A DNA stretch of 64,000 bases from Nelumbo lutea (Eukaryota > Streptophyta > Magnoliopsida > Proteales > Nelumbonaceae), in assembly GCA_022828595.1 (NCBI GenBank), contig JAKGHH010000001.1:122834999-122898998 (forward strand), written 5' to 3'. Of the stretch, positions 11,781-22,804 are shown one piece after another. The notes beneath the pieces were generated by a model. That model made no database searches. It had not been told where the DNA came from and saw nothing but the letters and a program-made list of their open reading frames with translations. A program made the position numbers and the translations under genes. Each line of letters begins with the position of its first letter. The stretch's first letter is position 1.

Positions 11781-12009
11781 GATTTAAACCCTAAAACCCT
11801 GGATGGCATACGGTTTATGAGATAGGTAGTAGTGAGAACAGCATCACCCCGAAATCTTGTGGGAACATGTGAGGCAAACAAAAGGGCTCCTTGCAACTTC
11901 AACAATATGCCTATTTTTTTTTTCAACAACTCCATTCTGTTCAGGGGTTCTAGTACAGGAGCTTTGATGAATAACCCCCATGTCAGAGAGATACAAGGAT
12001 AAGCTCTTC

Positions 12010-13392
12010 TCAAAATACTCTTTCATTGTCAGATCTAAAAATCTTAATCCTGGTATCAAATTGAGTCAAAACAAATTCATGAAATTGCTTCACAAGTCTT
12101 GGAACTTCATCACGAGATTTCATTAGGAATATCCAAGTGAATCGAGAAAAAACATCAATAAACAGGATGAAGTATCTGTAGCCCCTCATAGAAGATAAGT
12201 GGTAAGGCCCCCACACATCAGAGTGCACAACATTAAAAGGAAAATAAGATCTTTTATTGCTCAAAGGGTAATTGTTTCTACAATGCTTTGATAACTGACA
12301 CGATTCACAATTAAGACTGGACACACTGATTCCCTTAAACAATTCAGGGAATAGATGACTTAAAGCAGAAAAAGGTAAATGACCCAAACGACAATGACTC
12401 GACATAATTCGACTGACAGACTCGGAAGAGGTAGAACCAAAAGCAGCATTCTTAGGATGATAAAGGCATTGTCCAGGAGTGTCGAGCAAGTATATTCCAT
12501 TCACTTCATGGCCACTCCCAATCACCTTCCGAGACTCCAAATCCTGAAAAACACAGTGGGAAGGAAAGAAGGTTACACAACAATTTAATGACTTAGGTAA
12601 GCTACTTATAGATAACAAATTGGTATTTATTCTAGGTACATGAAGAGTGGAAAATAGAAATAAGGAGTTTGTAGCCTTGATAGTTCCCTTGCCAAAAATA
12701 GAGGCAAGAGAGCCATCGGCTAAGGTGATTTTGTCATGACCAAGAAGTAAATCATATGAAACAAACAAAGTGGAAAGGTTGGTCACGTGATCGGAAGCAC
12801 CTAAGTCTATGATCCAAGGGGTCTTAGGATTACCTGAGGTGGTTGCATGGTTAGCAGAAGCTCTTATACCTGAGTGAGCAAATGCAGATGTGGCTGAACT
12901 TCCTGAAGGGTTGGATGATGAAGTTACACCTTTGAGATGACTGATCATCTTCCCAAACTTTTCATACTCAACTTTCGTGGCCGCCAACTGTGTACAAGTA
13001 GACTCGACTTCAGCATCTGTACCCGTGGCTACATTTGGTTTCTAGGAGTAGGTTTCTACAACACTGTCCCAGATTTCCTTAACTGAGTTCATCCAGAGAT
13101 AGTGTTGACTAATCTGTGGCTGCATTGAATTCACGAGCCACCCAATAACGGTGTAGTTCTCTTGCATCCATTTCTCATAAGAGGGATCATCCACCGAGGG
13201 AGCCTTCTTGCTCCCGGAGGTAAACCCCCACTTTCCTCTACTACAAATATGAATTTTCACAGATTGTGACCACGCCAAGTAGTTGGTTCCATCCAGTTTA
13301 ACTGTGGTTACAGTCAACAAAGAATCAGTTGGGGTTCCCAAAGTATGTCCATATTCAGCAACACTCTTACTCTCAACATCTGAGAAGTCCAT
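12010..13392 (-). pseudogene. Outer copia gag N-terminus, protease and integrase (disrupted)
   Basis: Gag starts at ATG 13392 (MDFSDVESKSVAEYG; KLDGTNYLAWSQSV; PSYEKWMQENYTVIGWLVNS) and is open to about 13042. Gag then breaks: the rest of gag including the zinc knuckle is missing, and the next frame starts near 13030 with protease. The protease motif reads WIIDLGASDHV, so the catalytic D-S/T-G triplet has become D-L-G. The GAG pre-integrase HH..CC segment (SSHCRLGHLPF, CESCQLSKHC) and the first integrase Asp (VHSDVWGPYH) follow, then RSDN before a frameshift near 12010-12060. It continues in 11786-12059 (TPEQNGVVEKKNRHIVEVAR, LINRMPSRVLGFK) up to the inner insertion. Non-functional. Confidence 0.85.
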
Positions 13393-14144
13393 CAGCAACA
13401 AACACAGCCACCCACAAGGCCAGTTCAGACCTGATAGCCGTGAGAATCAAGTTCGGTGGCAGCTCTTTCAAGAAGAAGAAGGCCTGATTCAGCCTTTAAG
13501 AGACAACCAGCAGACCTTCAAACACTATGTACCCGATTGGAGTCCCTTTCTAGTTAGGGATTCTATGTTCCCAACAACAAGTGCCCTCAAGAGAGCAAAA
13601 AACACAGACCACAGTACTTAAGAGGCCTTTTTACAAACACTATGTATGCAGTAGTGAACACCCCACTGTTAACTAGTAAGAACCACTTCAAGAGCAATCC
13701 GTATAGGTCCAAGAAGCAACTGAACTAAAGTAGAAACTCGTACTACTGAGTCCAAACAAGTTTCAGCCACTTGGCAGTCCAACAAGATGAGAAACTAACC
13801 CAGAAATCTCTGAGTTAAATCAGGCCAACAACAGCCGAACAGCAGAGCAGATTTAGAAGGGTTTCGAGCACTTTAACAGTCCCCCCAAATCAGAAAAACA
13901 ACCCAGTAATAACTGAAGCAACTTACAGTTGTATAAATCTCTGATTTGAGCTTCAAATCAGGCCGAACAGTCCTTCTCTCTGATTCTTCCTGGTCACCGA
14001 ACTATTCTCCAAGCGAATAGAGCCTTGGACACCCTCCAATGACCTCCAAGAATCAGGCAAATGAGTCTAAACTTCCAGTCCTAGATCACCCTCATGCAGT
14101 CGGCTGGACTATACCCACATGAGAGCCACGCCAAGCTCAGGCCT

Positions 14145-14156
14145 GCTCTGATACCA
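14145..14156 (-). other. Primer-binding site (initiator tRNA-Met), outer copia
   Basis: Reads TGGTATCAGAGC on the minus strand, the standard copia primer site, immediately next to the 5' LTR. Confidence 0.9.
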
Positions 14157-14493
14157 AGTTGAAAACAGCCCTTTGAAGTATGGGACTGTGTAAGATTAGA
14201 TGAAAACCAGAAAACCAAGCAAATGAGAAGATTGGAGAAGATAAGAGAGAGAGAGCTGGCGACAAGGAGTGTTAGAGGATGAGAGTTTTGAACTAACTCT
14301 CCGTCTAATACACTAATACAATTTTATTAAGTTAATTCTTGAATAATTACAAGAGAGGCCCTTGGTTGGGCAAGAAATTACAAAAAAACACAGCATAGAA
14401 GAGTATGGGCCCAGAAAAAGGCCCATTACAAAGAAGAACATAAATATAACATAGAATAACAGCCTATGGACCATTCGGCCCATCTTCTCTACA
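14157..14493 (-). repeat. 5' LTR of outer copia
   Basis: 337 bp, near-identical to 3861-4198. It is followed on the minus strand by the tRNA-Met primer-binding site. Confidence 0.92.
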
Positions 14494-14498
14494 AAAAT

Positions 14499-14528
14499 AA
14501 AAGAAGGCCCAAACACCACAGCTCAATA
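14499..14528 (-). mobile_element. Remaining outer end of the oldest copia LTR
   Basis: Continues the LTR cut at 3860: AAAATAAAAG..GGC.CAAACAC here parallels 2552-2592 in the sister LTR. Confidence 0.6.
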
Positions 14529-14699
14529 GGTACCCTAGGTTTCATCCCAAAACTGGACTTTGGGATACCTTAGACCCCTAAAATCCAAGCCTAACTAGTG
14601 CAAAAGCTGGACTTTGGCTGGGCCAGGTTTGGATTAGGCCTGCCCAAGTTGATCCCCTTTATACTTACTGTATATGTTGAGATGTGCTCAGGCTGCCAT

Positions 14700-15391
14700 G
14701 ATTTGGACGGTATTGGGAAGAGAGGAACAACAGAATTTTCAATGGTAAAGAAAGGAATGAGGAAGCAGTGTAAGAATGTTTAGTAAATAGGGCTACACAT
14801 TGGGCTAAATCTTTAGACCTATTCTCAGAGTTCTCCTATGGTATATGACAAAATTGGGTAGCTGTAGCAAGAAGTTCTACTGTGAAGGACAAACCAGTTG
14901 TTGTTTGGATACCCCTGAAGAAGGTTTATCAAGCTAAAGTTTGATAGCAATGTTCTTGGAAACCCAGGCCGGCTGGCACAGGAGTTTTTAGAAATACTAA
15001 AGGACACATTCTTGCTGTATTTTCAGGTCCTGTGGGAGTAGGGGGTTCGGTGTATGCTGAGTTCCAAGCAGTCTTGCAAGGAGTACAAATTGCTAGAGAC
15101 CTAAACTATGACAGATTGGTAATTGAAAGTGACTCTAAATTAATTGTAGGGTGACTGAAGGAACAGAAAACTGTGGTTTGAAAATATAGGCAATCAATGA
15201 AAATATTTAAATGGTTAATTAGAGATATGACAATTATCATCCAATGGGAAAGGAGGTCAGCAAATGGGTTAGCTGATTATTTTGCAAAACAGGGGGTGCA
15301 TCATAAGTCTGAACTATTTTTTGCTCTGTTTGAATTCTTTTATTGTAATACCTTTTATTGTCTTATAAAAATATCATTATTTACCAAAAAA
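14700..15391 (+). mobile_element. LINE 3' fragment with RNase H-like domain
   Basis: The plus strand reads WEERNNRIFNGKERNEEAV (zf-RVT tail, about 14713-14769). After a broken stretch comes an RNase H-like domain: SVYAEFQAVLQGVQIARDL, RLVIESDSKLIVG, then WLIRDMTIIIQWERRSANG and LADYFAKQG. The conserved Glu, Asp (ESDS) and terminal A..LA.Y are visible. Several stops interrupt it. It ends in a LINE-like A-rich tail (TTATTTACCAAAAAAAC near 15378-15392). It lies upstream of exon C and is not part of the host gene. Confidence 0.7.
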
Positions 15392-15477
15392 ACTTTTATA
15401 TGTCTTGACTTGGTGTTCTGATTTCAGTGTTGCTATTTGTGGACATTCCCTCAAGTGCTTTTCTAATAATTTTGCAG

Positions 15478-16565
15478 AATATAGGCAGGATAGAGAAGGT
15501 GAAGCTACAAGAGGATGGGCAATTTTTGGAGTGCTTTCTTGTGTGTATGTTGAACTCAACTTTCTCTCTCTGATGCTGACCTATGAGAATGATGTCTGTT
15601 ATACATTTCATTTCTGTAGATAAATAGATCACAAAAGCTATATGAGAAGGAAGCTGCATAATGTTTGTTGGAGCCTAGAAAATGTATTATTTAGTATTTA
15701 CATGGTCCATCAACTTGTTGATGAGGACTATTTTAACAGGAGGTCATTCTTTGGATTGATTTGCTTCAGAGAATACCTTTCATTCGTTTGGGAGCCATTG
15801 TAGTGCATAGGCTGATACTTATGGTGTTCTAACATCTTTATGGCCAATATTACTTTTCTGCAGTTTCAATCTGAAGCTTTTTGAACTGACACACGCAGGT
15901 TCATTGTGATATCATCAATATTCTGTTGTGGAGGCTTTGTTTACAAGACGCGTGTGCAACATCAGGTTTTGTTGTTATGTTTACAAGCATTATCCAAATA
16001 ACTTACTTTTTGCCTCATTTCTTTCAGGAGATGCAATTTTCTTTTCCAACAATTGTTTATTTTTATTTGCAGCATGGTGTTGATGCTTTGCCAGGCATGA
16101 CAATTTTATCTGCCTGTCTAGAAACTGTAAGTGGGATTGTAATCTAGTGCGCAATTTTATTTTGTAACATTTATTATGGCTTATATTGATGTTAAATAAC
16201 TAGTACATGTCATCTGTTTACTAAATTGAATTATAAAGACTATTGGCTGCTTCAATCATCTATTAGCTGACTTATTACAGATCCAAAATTTGTATTTGCT
16301 AATGGCAGACAAGGCAATCTTATTCAGCTAAGCGCATGCCTGATGCTGAATCATTGAAGTATGTTTAGTTTATTTCTATCTCCAGTCATTAAAATTGTCT
16401 GGTTTTTTGTTGAACTGGAAAAATTAGGTGAGTGTGGGTGGGGGTGGCTGCACACCAGCGGAGGATCTTAACAGCACCTTCATCAATCAAGCCTCTTGGG
16501 AGCGCCAGCCGGTAACTTCTCGAGGAAAAGAAAGAACAAATGAAAGAAAATATGGTTCGATTTGA
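15478..16565 (+). CDS. Membrane-protein gene, exons C-G (TM helix and cytosolic tail)
   Basis: Continues exon B (ends 269). Exon C 15478-15544 (YRQDREGEATRGWAIFGVLS), exon D 15899-15965 (FIVISSIFCCGGFVYKTRVQ), exon E 16073-16126 (HGVDALPGMTILSACLET), exon G 16428-16565 (GGGGCTPAEDLNSTF, INQASWERQPVTSRG, ERKYGSI, stop TGA). Donors GTATGT, GTTTTG, GTAAGT; all acceptors AG; phases fit throughout. WAIFGVLSCVFIVISSIFCCG is a single membrane helix; the basic KTR and GxDxxPGM segment would be cytosolic. The protein ends YGSI, a YXX-hydrophobic sorting signal. This suits an endomembrane cargo-type receptor of the ATG27/M6PR kind; the identity is inferred. An optional exon may lie at 16309-16358. Confidence 0.78.
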
Positions 16566-17239
16566 AACAAAGCTTACAAATATTGAAGCTTCATGTTGTC
16601 TATAGTTCAATTTCAACTTATCAAAATTTTCACACCATAAAACTAACTATTTAGGGCTGATAATTTCCTTGTTCTAGAATAGTCATTTTTAATTAGTTAC
16701 TTTGTAATCAAGCATTTGGCAGCATTTCCATCTTTACTGTTATTCTGTATTATCACTCAAGCTGCAGTAATATTAAATTTACTGTTTTTGTAAAAGTAAA
16801 ATCAACTACTTATTAAAATGATTATTCTATTAGAAGATTAAAAGTAATTATTAGTCTTGAAGATTGTGAAACTTCTCTTTTACGTGTTCCCATGGCCTTA
16901 TTATATCCTTGATTTGGTGTTATGCATTGTAGATGCTCCCATGCTGCAAGGGCATAGGCTTTTCTTCTACTAGTTCCCTTAATAATTTTACCCCCCCCCC
17001 CCCAATCCAGTTATGCCTTTGAATTTGAACATGATTTCCATTCCATATTTTCCTTGGTTGATGCAGCTTGTAATCATGCTCCAAGAAGCAATAAATCATT
17101 TTGAAAGGAAAAGACACAGAACTACATTTAAGCTCACTAGCGTTCTTCCAAGTTCATAGTTCCAAGTTCCAATAGCTATTTTAGTTGGTGGATTTCCAGT
17201 GGCTAGTTTGTTCATGCACTTCCAACAGCTGGTTTGGTT
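16566..17239. other. 3' flank of the membrane-protein gene
   Basis: Presumed 3' UTR and spacer. AT-rich, with a C homopolymer at about 16991-17004. No other gene seen. Confidence 0.5.
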
Positions 17240-17701
17240 TTTTTAAGAACAACTAAGAAAGAAAATTCATTAATAAAAAAACAACGATACAACCATTCAA
17301 AGCAACAGGTGATAAACAATCACCTCTTAGGAAAAACAAAAAAGTAAAAATTATGTTTCAAAAGCCCCCATCAACAATCTCCAATATAGACCAAAAAATC
17401 AGACCAAAAGACTCCTTTTGGACGTTTAAAAAATCAGGTAAGATTAAAATCCAGTTCAATACCCAATTCCCAATCTCCAAATACAGCTTCTTCTTGATAG
17501 TGGGTTTCCTACAACTAGTTTTGCTTTAAATGCTCCTACAACTATATTCTTCTTTATATAAAGCATGTAACCTTGAGCAAGAGGCATCCAAATTTTTTCC
17601 ATTTCTTGTAATAGTTTGTAGCTAAGAGCCTTCCTTTTTGAGTTAAAGAGTCCTTTTTTGAGCAAGTGAGTTCCCAAATATTTTACATTCCATATAATCA
17701 A
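17240..17701 (-). mobile_element. Possible LINE 3' end (minus)
   Basis: Minus strand has a 81-codon open frame (17456-17701; KYLGTHLLKKGLFNSKRKAL) followed by a T-rich end with TTATTAATGAATTTTCTTTC, the kind of sequence that ends plant LINEs. No catalytic motif is visible, so the assignment is weak. Confidence 0.3.
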
Positions 17702-17751
17702 TTACTTTGTCTATAAAGTTACATTGGTTTCGTTTTTCTTCTCTTGTCCTT

Positions 17752-18124
17752 TGTAGAGAACATTGATGAACATTGATGTGGGCCGCACATCTGTGGTCCC
17801 ACTCTGTCCGTAGGGTAGAATGTATCTAGTCACAGCAGTGGTCGATTTATGATTCTGTTATTCTAATTGTTATTTACTTTTCAGTTTTATATTGTTATGT
17901 GTTATGATGTAAACACCAAGGGCAGATGTGTCCTTTCATGTAACTAGCATAACATATAAATATTAAATTAAAAGTGGCAGCGGCAGAATATTGAGATTAT
18001 GTTCTTCTCCTCAAAACTGTGTTCTACTGCTCTCTCACCACTCTTTCTCCTCCTTCACTTTCTCTTCTCTTTGAACCTGAAATTTCTTAGTGATCAAGAC
18101 TGATAGTGGTCTTGAACAACTACA
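17752..18124 (+). repeat. 5' LTR of plus-strand copia
   Basis: 373 bp, TG...CA. A TATAAATA box at 17955-17962 is a likely LTR promoter element, with the CT-rich leader start after it. Confidence 0.93.
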
Positions 18125-18137
18125 TGGTATCAGAGCC
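18125..18137 (+). other. Primer-binding site (initiator tRNA-Met)
   Basis: TGGTATCAGAGCC directly after the 5' LTR. Confidence 0.92.
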
Positions 18138-18897
18138 AACTTAGGGTTTCTCATGTGAGTCTAATACCAGTCAACCACATGAGAATCTCCTAGAACTAAG
18201 AGCTGAAAAGGAGGAGTTCGCAGACTGATTCTTGGAAGATCGCCAGAAGTGCTAGCAATTGTTGGAAACTTGTTAGGGTTGCAGAGTGTTGGTGGTCAGG
18301 AAGGATCAGAGAAGACTAGGGTTCGGGTAACCCTAGAAGGCAGCGAACATTTTTTCCTTGTAAGTTATTTACTTTCTAAGAGAAGTTAGATCAGAGAAGA
18401 TAGGTTGGACCTATCTGGAGGGGAAGGCCGAACCATCCTAGGGTTTTCTCACTGCGATTCACTAGGGCTTTACAGCAAACCCTAGGCCGAACTGTCTCAA
18501 CTGTGTTTCTCTCTACTCTAGGGTTTGAAAGTAATCTTGTGGCAAGCCCTAGTGTTTGGACTGAACCTTGAGATTTATATATACAGATTCTAGGGTTTCT
18601 TATTAACCCTACTGCAAGTCTATATATACACAGTACTGAGTGGATTGTGCAACTGAATTGTTCACTTTAAGGACTGATTAAAACCCTAACTCTCCCAAGT
18701 ATATCAGACCTCTTTTAAGCTGTTTTTCAGAGTCCTAAGGGGTTAGAGCTCTACGGACAGCTACTGTTGTGTTGGCTAGTTGGTTTCAGATCAGAATTAT
18801 TCCAGTTTTGTGCACATACACTATGAAGACAGATCAGGCCCATACTGTTTTTTGATTGTGATTGGTAGTTCAAGTGCTGTTTTGAGACTTGACAGAA

Positions 18898-19564
18898 ATG
18901 GAGTTTAAAAATCAGGCAGAAGGCAGCCTTGGGAACATCAGTTATGGTAATGTTTTTGAGATGGGTGGTCAAATTACGACTGTAAAGTTTGATGGATCAA
19001 ACTATTTGGAATGGGCCCAATCAGCCATGATGGCTATTGGTGGAAGAGGTAAATTAGGGTACCTCTTGGGAGATATGAAGGAACCTCCCAAGGGAGACCC
19101 GACATATACCAAGTGGATTCAAGAAAACTACTTGGTTATGATATGGCTGTGTAATTCTATGCAGTCTCATATGAATTGAAATGTGAAGTGAAGAATCTTA
19201 AACAAGGAGAGAGACCGGTTTCAGTATATTTCTCTTCCTTGCAGTCCTTGTGGCGTGAGATTGATCACTTAGAGACTCTTGAGTGGGAGAGTCCCAAAGA
19301 TGCATAGATATATAGAAAGCAGGTTGAGACAAACCAGGTATTTGAGTTTCTGGCGGGCCTAAATTCAGAGATGATTTTGTACGGCAACAGATTTTGACTA
19401 GAGACAGTGTGACTCTCTCTCAGGCATACTCATTTGTACACAGTGAAGAGACTAGAAGGAAGGTTATGATGCAACATTAGCCCCCCACACCAGCCTTTGT
19501 AGCGGTCACACCCAAATCAGGGGGTGATTCAGAGAAAGACAGGAGGAAGGAAGACAAGAAGGAT
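18898..19564 (+). pseudogene. Plus-strand copia gag (broken)
   Basis: Gag begins at ATG 18898 (MEFKNQAEGSLGNISYG), with KFDGSNYLEWAQSAMMAIGG and PTYTKWIQENYLVMIW. It ends at TGA 19177-19179, where a stretch of gag is missing. It resumes in frame with KNLKQGERPVSVYFSSLQSL, then more stops (19304 region) and a frameshift near 19370 before SLSQAYSFVHSEETR. The leader 18138-18897 has no coding content. Confidence 0.82.
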
Positions 19565-20851
19565 GTGGTATGTGAACATTGTAAGAAGCCCAAACATACA
19601 AAAGAGACATGCTGGAAACTGCACCCTCACTTGATTCCTGCGAAGTTGAGAAGCAAGAAGGGCACTGCTCATGTAGCCGTGAACACCGATTCAACATCTT
19701 CATCTGACACAAAAGGAACATCTTTAGAGACCTTAGCAGCAGTTCGGGCTGCCCTAATACAGTTAGAAAAAGAAGATGGAAATTCAGCTCAGCCACCGCA
19801 GTCTTCATCAGCACCTGCCACATCTGCCTTCGCACATTCAGGTACTCGAGCTTTAGCCTATCATGCCTCAGCTCTAGGTACTACTGAACCTTGTTGGGTA
19901 ATAGACTCAGGTGCATCTGATCACATGGCTAGCTTGCCTTCATTGTTTACTACTTACCATTTGTCTTCTGGTAGGGATAAAGTATCTATTGCTGATGGCT
20001 CCCTAGTTCCTATTTCTAGAAAGGGTGACATCAAGTTATCAGATACTATCTCCCTGTCATCTGTCTTGCATGTTCTTAAGTTTGATACTAACTTTCTTTC
20101 AGTCAGTAGTATTACCAAGCATATGAACTGCTCAGTAACCTTCTTTCCTGACCGATGTGTTTTTCAGGACTTGGAGACGAAGAAGGTGATTGGGACTGGC
20201 CGTGAGACGAATGGGATCTATCTGCTCGGGGAGAGGTTCCATCAGGGAGAGTCAGTTGAGAAGATGTCTTTTGTTTCTCAGAGTGTGAGTTCGGTTATGC
20301 TTTGGCATAACCGATTAGGTCATTTGTCTTTACAGAGTTTGTTTCCTGCTTTATTTGAGTCTATTGAGTTGTCTCAGTTACAGTGTGAAAGTTGTGAGTT
20401 TGCTAAGCATTGTAGAAAGCCTTATTTATTGAGTAATAAAAGGAGTGATAATTCTTTTGATATTGTGCATACTGACGTTTTGGGGCCTTATCATATCCCT
20501 TCCATGGGTGGGTACAGATATTTCTTGATATTTGTTGATGATCATACCCATTTTTCTTAGGTTTATCTCATGTGTTCACGAGATAAGGTACCTTCCCTGA
20601 CCCAAAATTTTCACCAAATGATCCTAACCCAGTTTGATGCCAAGATCAAAGTTCTCAGATCTGATAACGCAAAGGAATACTTTGCTAAATCATTGACATC
20701 TTATCTTCTTCATCATGGGGTTATCCACCAGAGCTCTTGCCCTCATACACCTCAGTAGAATGGAGTTGCCGAAAGGAAGAATAGGCACATTTTGGAAGTG
20801 GCTAGAAGTCTTTATATGAGATCTGGGGTGATGCTATCCTCACGGCGGTAT
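19565..20851 (+). pseudogene. Plus-strand copia zinc knuckle, protease and integrase core
   Basis: A 331-codon open frame starts with the complete CCHC zinc knuckle CEHCKKPKHTKETC (C-X2-C-X4-H-X4-C). Protease follows with WVIDSGASDHM. GAG pre-integrase: WHNRLGHLSL and CESCEFAKHC. Integrase: IVHTDVLGPYH. It stops at TAG 20558-20560, continues in frame (VYLMCSRDKVPSLTQNFHQM, RSDNAKEYFAKSL), then stops again at CAG-to-TAG (HTPQ*NGVAERKNRH). The frame is cut at 20851 by the solo LTR. The D-D-E residues are all recognisable. Confidence 0.86.
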
Positions 20852-22804
20852 TGAAAGAATGGCAGGATCCATCTAATGGACGCCATAAAGGTTGCGGAAT
20901 GGGTGGGCGAATTTCAAAAATTTCCTACCTTCTCTCAATTGGGAATCATATTCCCTAAATTTAGAATACAATATTCAAGGATCCTACTTGAACCATAATC
21001 AAACCAGATCTGTACCAAAAGATAAATGGGAGGAATATACCTGATCCGGAGAAGCAGTATCTCCCAAAGTTGGTGTTCACGCCCAAAGAATGCTCCAAGA
21101 TCCGTTCCTGCTGAAGATGACACAGCTGTGAATGGAACAGAACCAGCAGGGTGCGTCCTACACACTGGATCCTTCACAAGAATCCTCTGGAAGTACTAAA
21201 CACTGAATCCTTTTCAGTCTTTCTTGCAAGACTGATGTCAAGAACAGATTTCTTGACTTTCTTTTCTGCAAAGATCTAATCTTGCAATGGCAGATGGCGG
21301 CGGCAGGAGGAGATCTCCAAATCGAAAAAGGCTGAACTGCTTTTTCTCTTTTCTGGAGAGTATGAGATCTGATCTCAATTCGCAGGAACCTTTCTTGCGA
21401 TTTTTCTTGGTTCGAAATCTGCTGTAATTCTCTCTATCTTGGTTCGTTTTTCTCCTCCTTTCTTCTTGATTAAGAAACCTCCTTATTAGGAGTTATCCCA
21501 ATCCAAATCAGTATTTGGATAGGGGATAATCTTAATCCTTTCTGCAGATAGAGTTAGCTTACTCCTGATCTTATCAGGAGGTTACCAGATTCAAATCTAA
21601 TTTGAATTTGGTCTCTAAGAGTGGATAAGGCTAAAGGCCCAATCCTTTTACTAACTTTAATCTCAAATTCGCCCCAAGGATGGGTGATCATATCAACCCA
21701 CCTCGAAATGGGCTTCTGGCCTATTAAGTGTTCAGTGTCTAATTACTTTCCAATCTGCTGCCCAGTTGGGCTTCTTTGTATGGCGTGGGACCCAAGCATT
21801 GATCTACACACCAGCCACATGGGTTCGGCCTAGCCTTTAAAACAAGGCCCAGCCGAATTCACTGAAAAACTCAATGAACCCCTTGAGTCCATCATATGGA
21901 CCCTATGGGCCCAACACTTACATTAAGTGGTCCCTGGGCCAAGCCATCTTATAAAAACCCAGGGACTGTGGGCAGGTGCAAGATTAGTCCATCAGGTATT
22001 ATCCTCAATGGTCTTACACTTAACCTCTCAGCCCTTTATGATCAAGCACTGCCCGACAAGAGAGGACCTCTCCCTCGGCTGCAAGGAACAGTGTCGCACT
22101 CTCCTCTCAGATGGATTCCGGGAATTAAAACCATTTGCAAACAATTCGAAACCGTACATATATATATAAATATATTAATTTTGCAAAACAAAATTCCAAC
22201 GATTGAAATCAACTGCCGGCAATTTGGTTTCCATCAGAGAGAGTGCATTCCCGATCATTACCCTTTGTTCGACAAAGTGGCTGATTCTGTCACTATGATC
22301 ACCCACTCAGATGAATTCTCAAACTGCCCCAACATACCCAGGTTTTGATCCCCGCTAAGGATCTCACTGATTGGCATATCAAAGGCAGCCTGATCCAACA
22401 CCTAGTGAAATGTCATAATCGAGTCTAGGGGTCAGGTGTAACTTTCCAGTTTTGCCCATCTATCTCCAAGGTCCAGGGCAATACTGGAAATCTGGTCCGG
22501 TTCAAGGATTCAAGTAATCCCATACTGCATGTGCCTCGGGTCTTACCCTGGTGGCTGAGACAGGCCATCCCAACACTTGGTGGCACACCAGTATCAGCCT
22601 TGGCAGGATAAATCTCCCCAGACTTATCCAACGGCTGTGAACATTTAAAACTAACATGAGTCTCTATAAATGTCCAGTTTTAGGGTTTTACACAGAATTA
22701 AACCAAACAACATGAATCAAACATGCACTTTATTTATTTCCACTAAATAACAAAAGCACATCAAATCAGATTGAAGCTAAGGGCATACAAAAAACTGTCT
22801 AACA
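20852..22804. mobile_element. Solo LTR (1953 bp) inserted in copia integrase
   Basis: Starts TGAAAGAATGG and ends CTGTCTAACA (TG...CA), flanked by perfect 5-bp duplications GGTAT (20847-20851 and 22805-22809). Removing it and one TSD restores the integrase frame AVYLINQVPS. It has no coding region and no second LTR, as expected after LTR-LTR recombination. Orientation is uncertain; read on the minus strand it starts TGTTAGACAG, reminiscent of long copia LTRs. Confidence 0.88.

Larger units (their letters stand above)
3861..14493 (-). mobile_element. Outer Ty1/copia retrotransposon with a nested second copia
   Basis: Complete element boundaries: LTRs 3861-4198 and 14157-14493, TSD AAAAT (3856-3860 and 14494-14498). 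A primer-binding site complementary to initiator tRNA-Met (TGGTATCAGAGC on the minus strand) lies at 14145-14156, directly against the 5' LTR. A polypurine tract GAGGGGGAG abuts the 3' LTR. About 14-15 substitutions separate the two LTRs by eye (roughly 4%). Gag, protease, integrase, RT and RNase H are recognisable but broken, so it is dead. It inserted into the LTR of an older copia element and was itself split at 6085-11785 by an insertion within the integrase C-terminal region. Confidence 0.93.
270..15477 (+). other. Giant 15.2-kb intron of the membrane-protein gene, filled with nested retroelements
   Basis: The intron is bounded by a GTAATA donor (270) and a TTTTGCAG acceptor (ending 15477). 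In order it holds a 29-base T run (407-435), a LINE 3' fragment (-), unassigned AT-rich DNA, a decayed copia remnant with a hAT MITE, two nested copia elements (-), the remaining end of the copia LTR, and a LINE RNase H fragment (+). The nested copia elements all lie antisense to the host gene. Removing the dated insertions would leave an intron of only a few kb. Confidence 0.8.

Noticed and set aside
19506..19835. 109-codon minus-strand frame
   Set aside because: Antisense to the copia zinc knuckle and protease linker; no motif.
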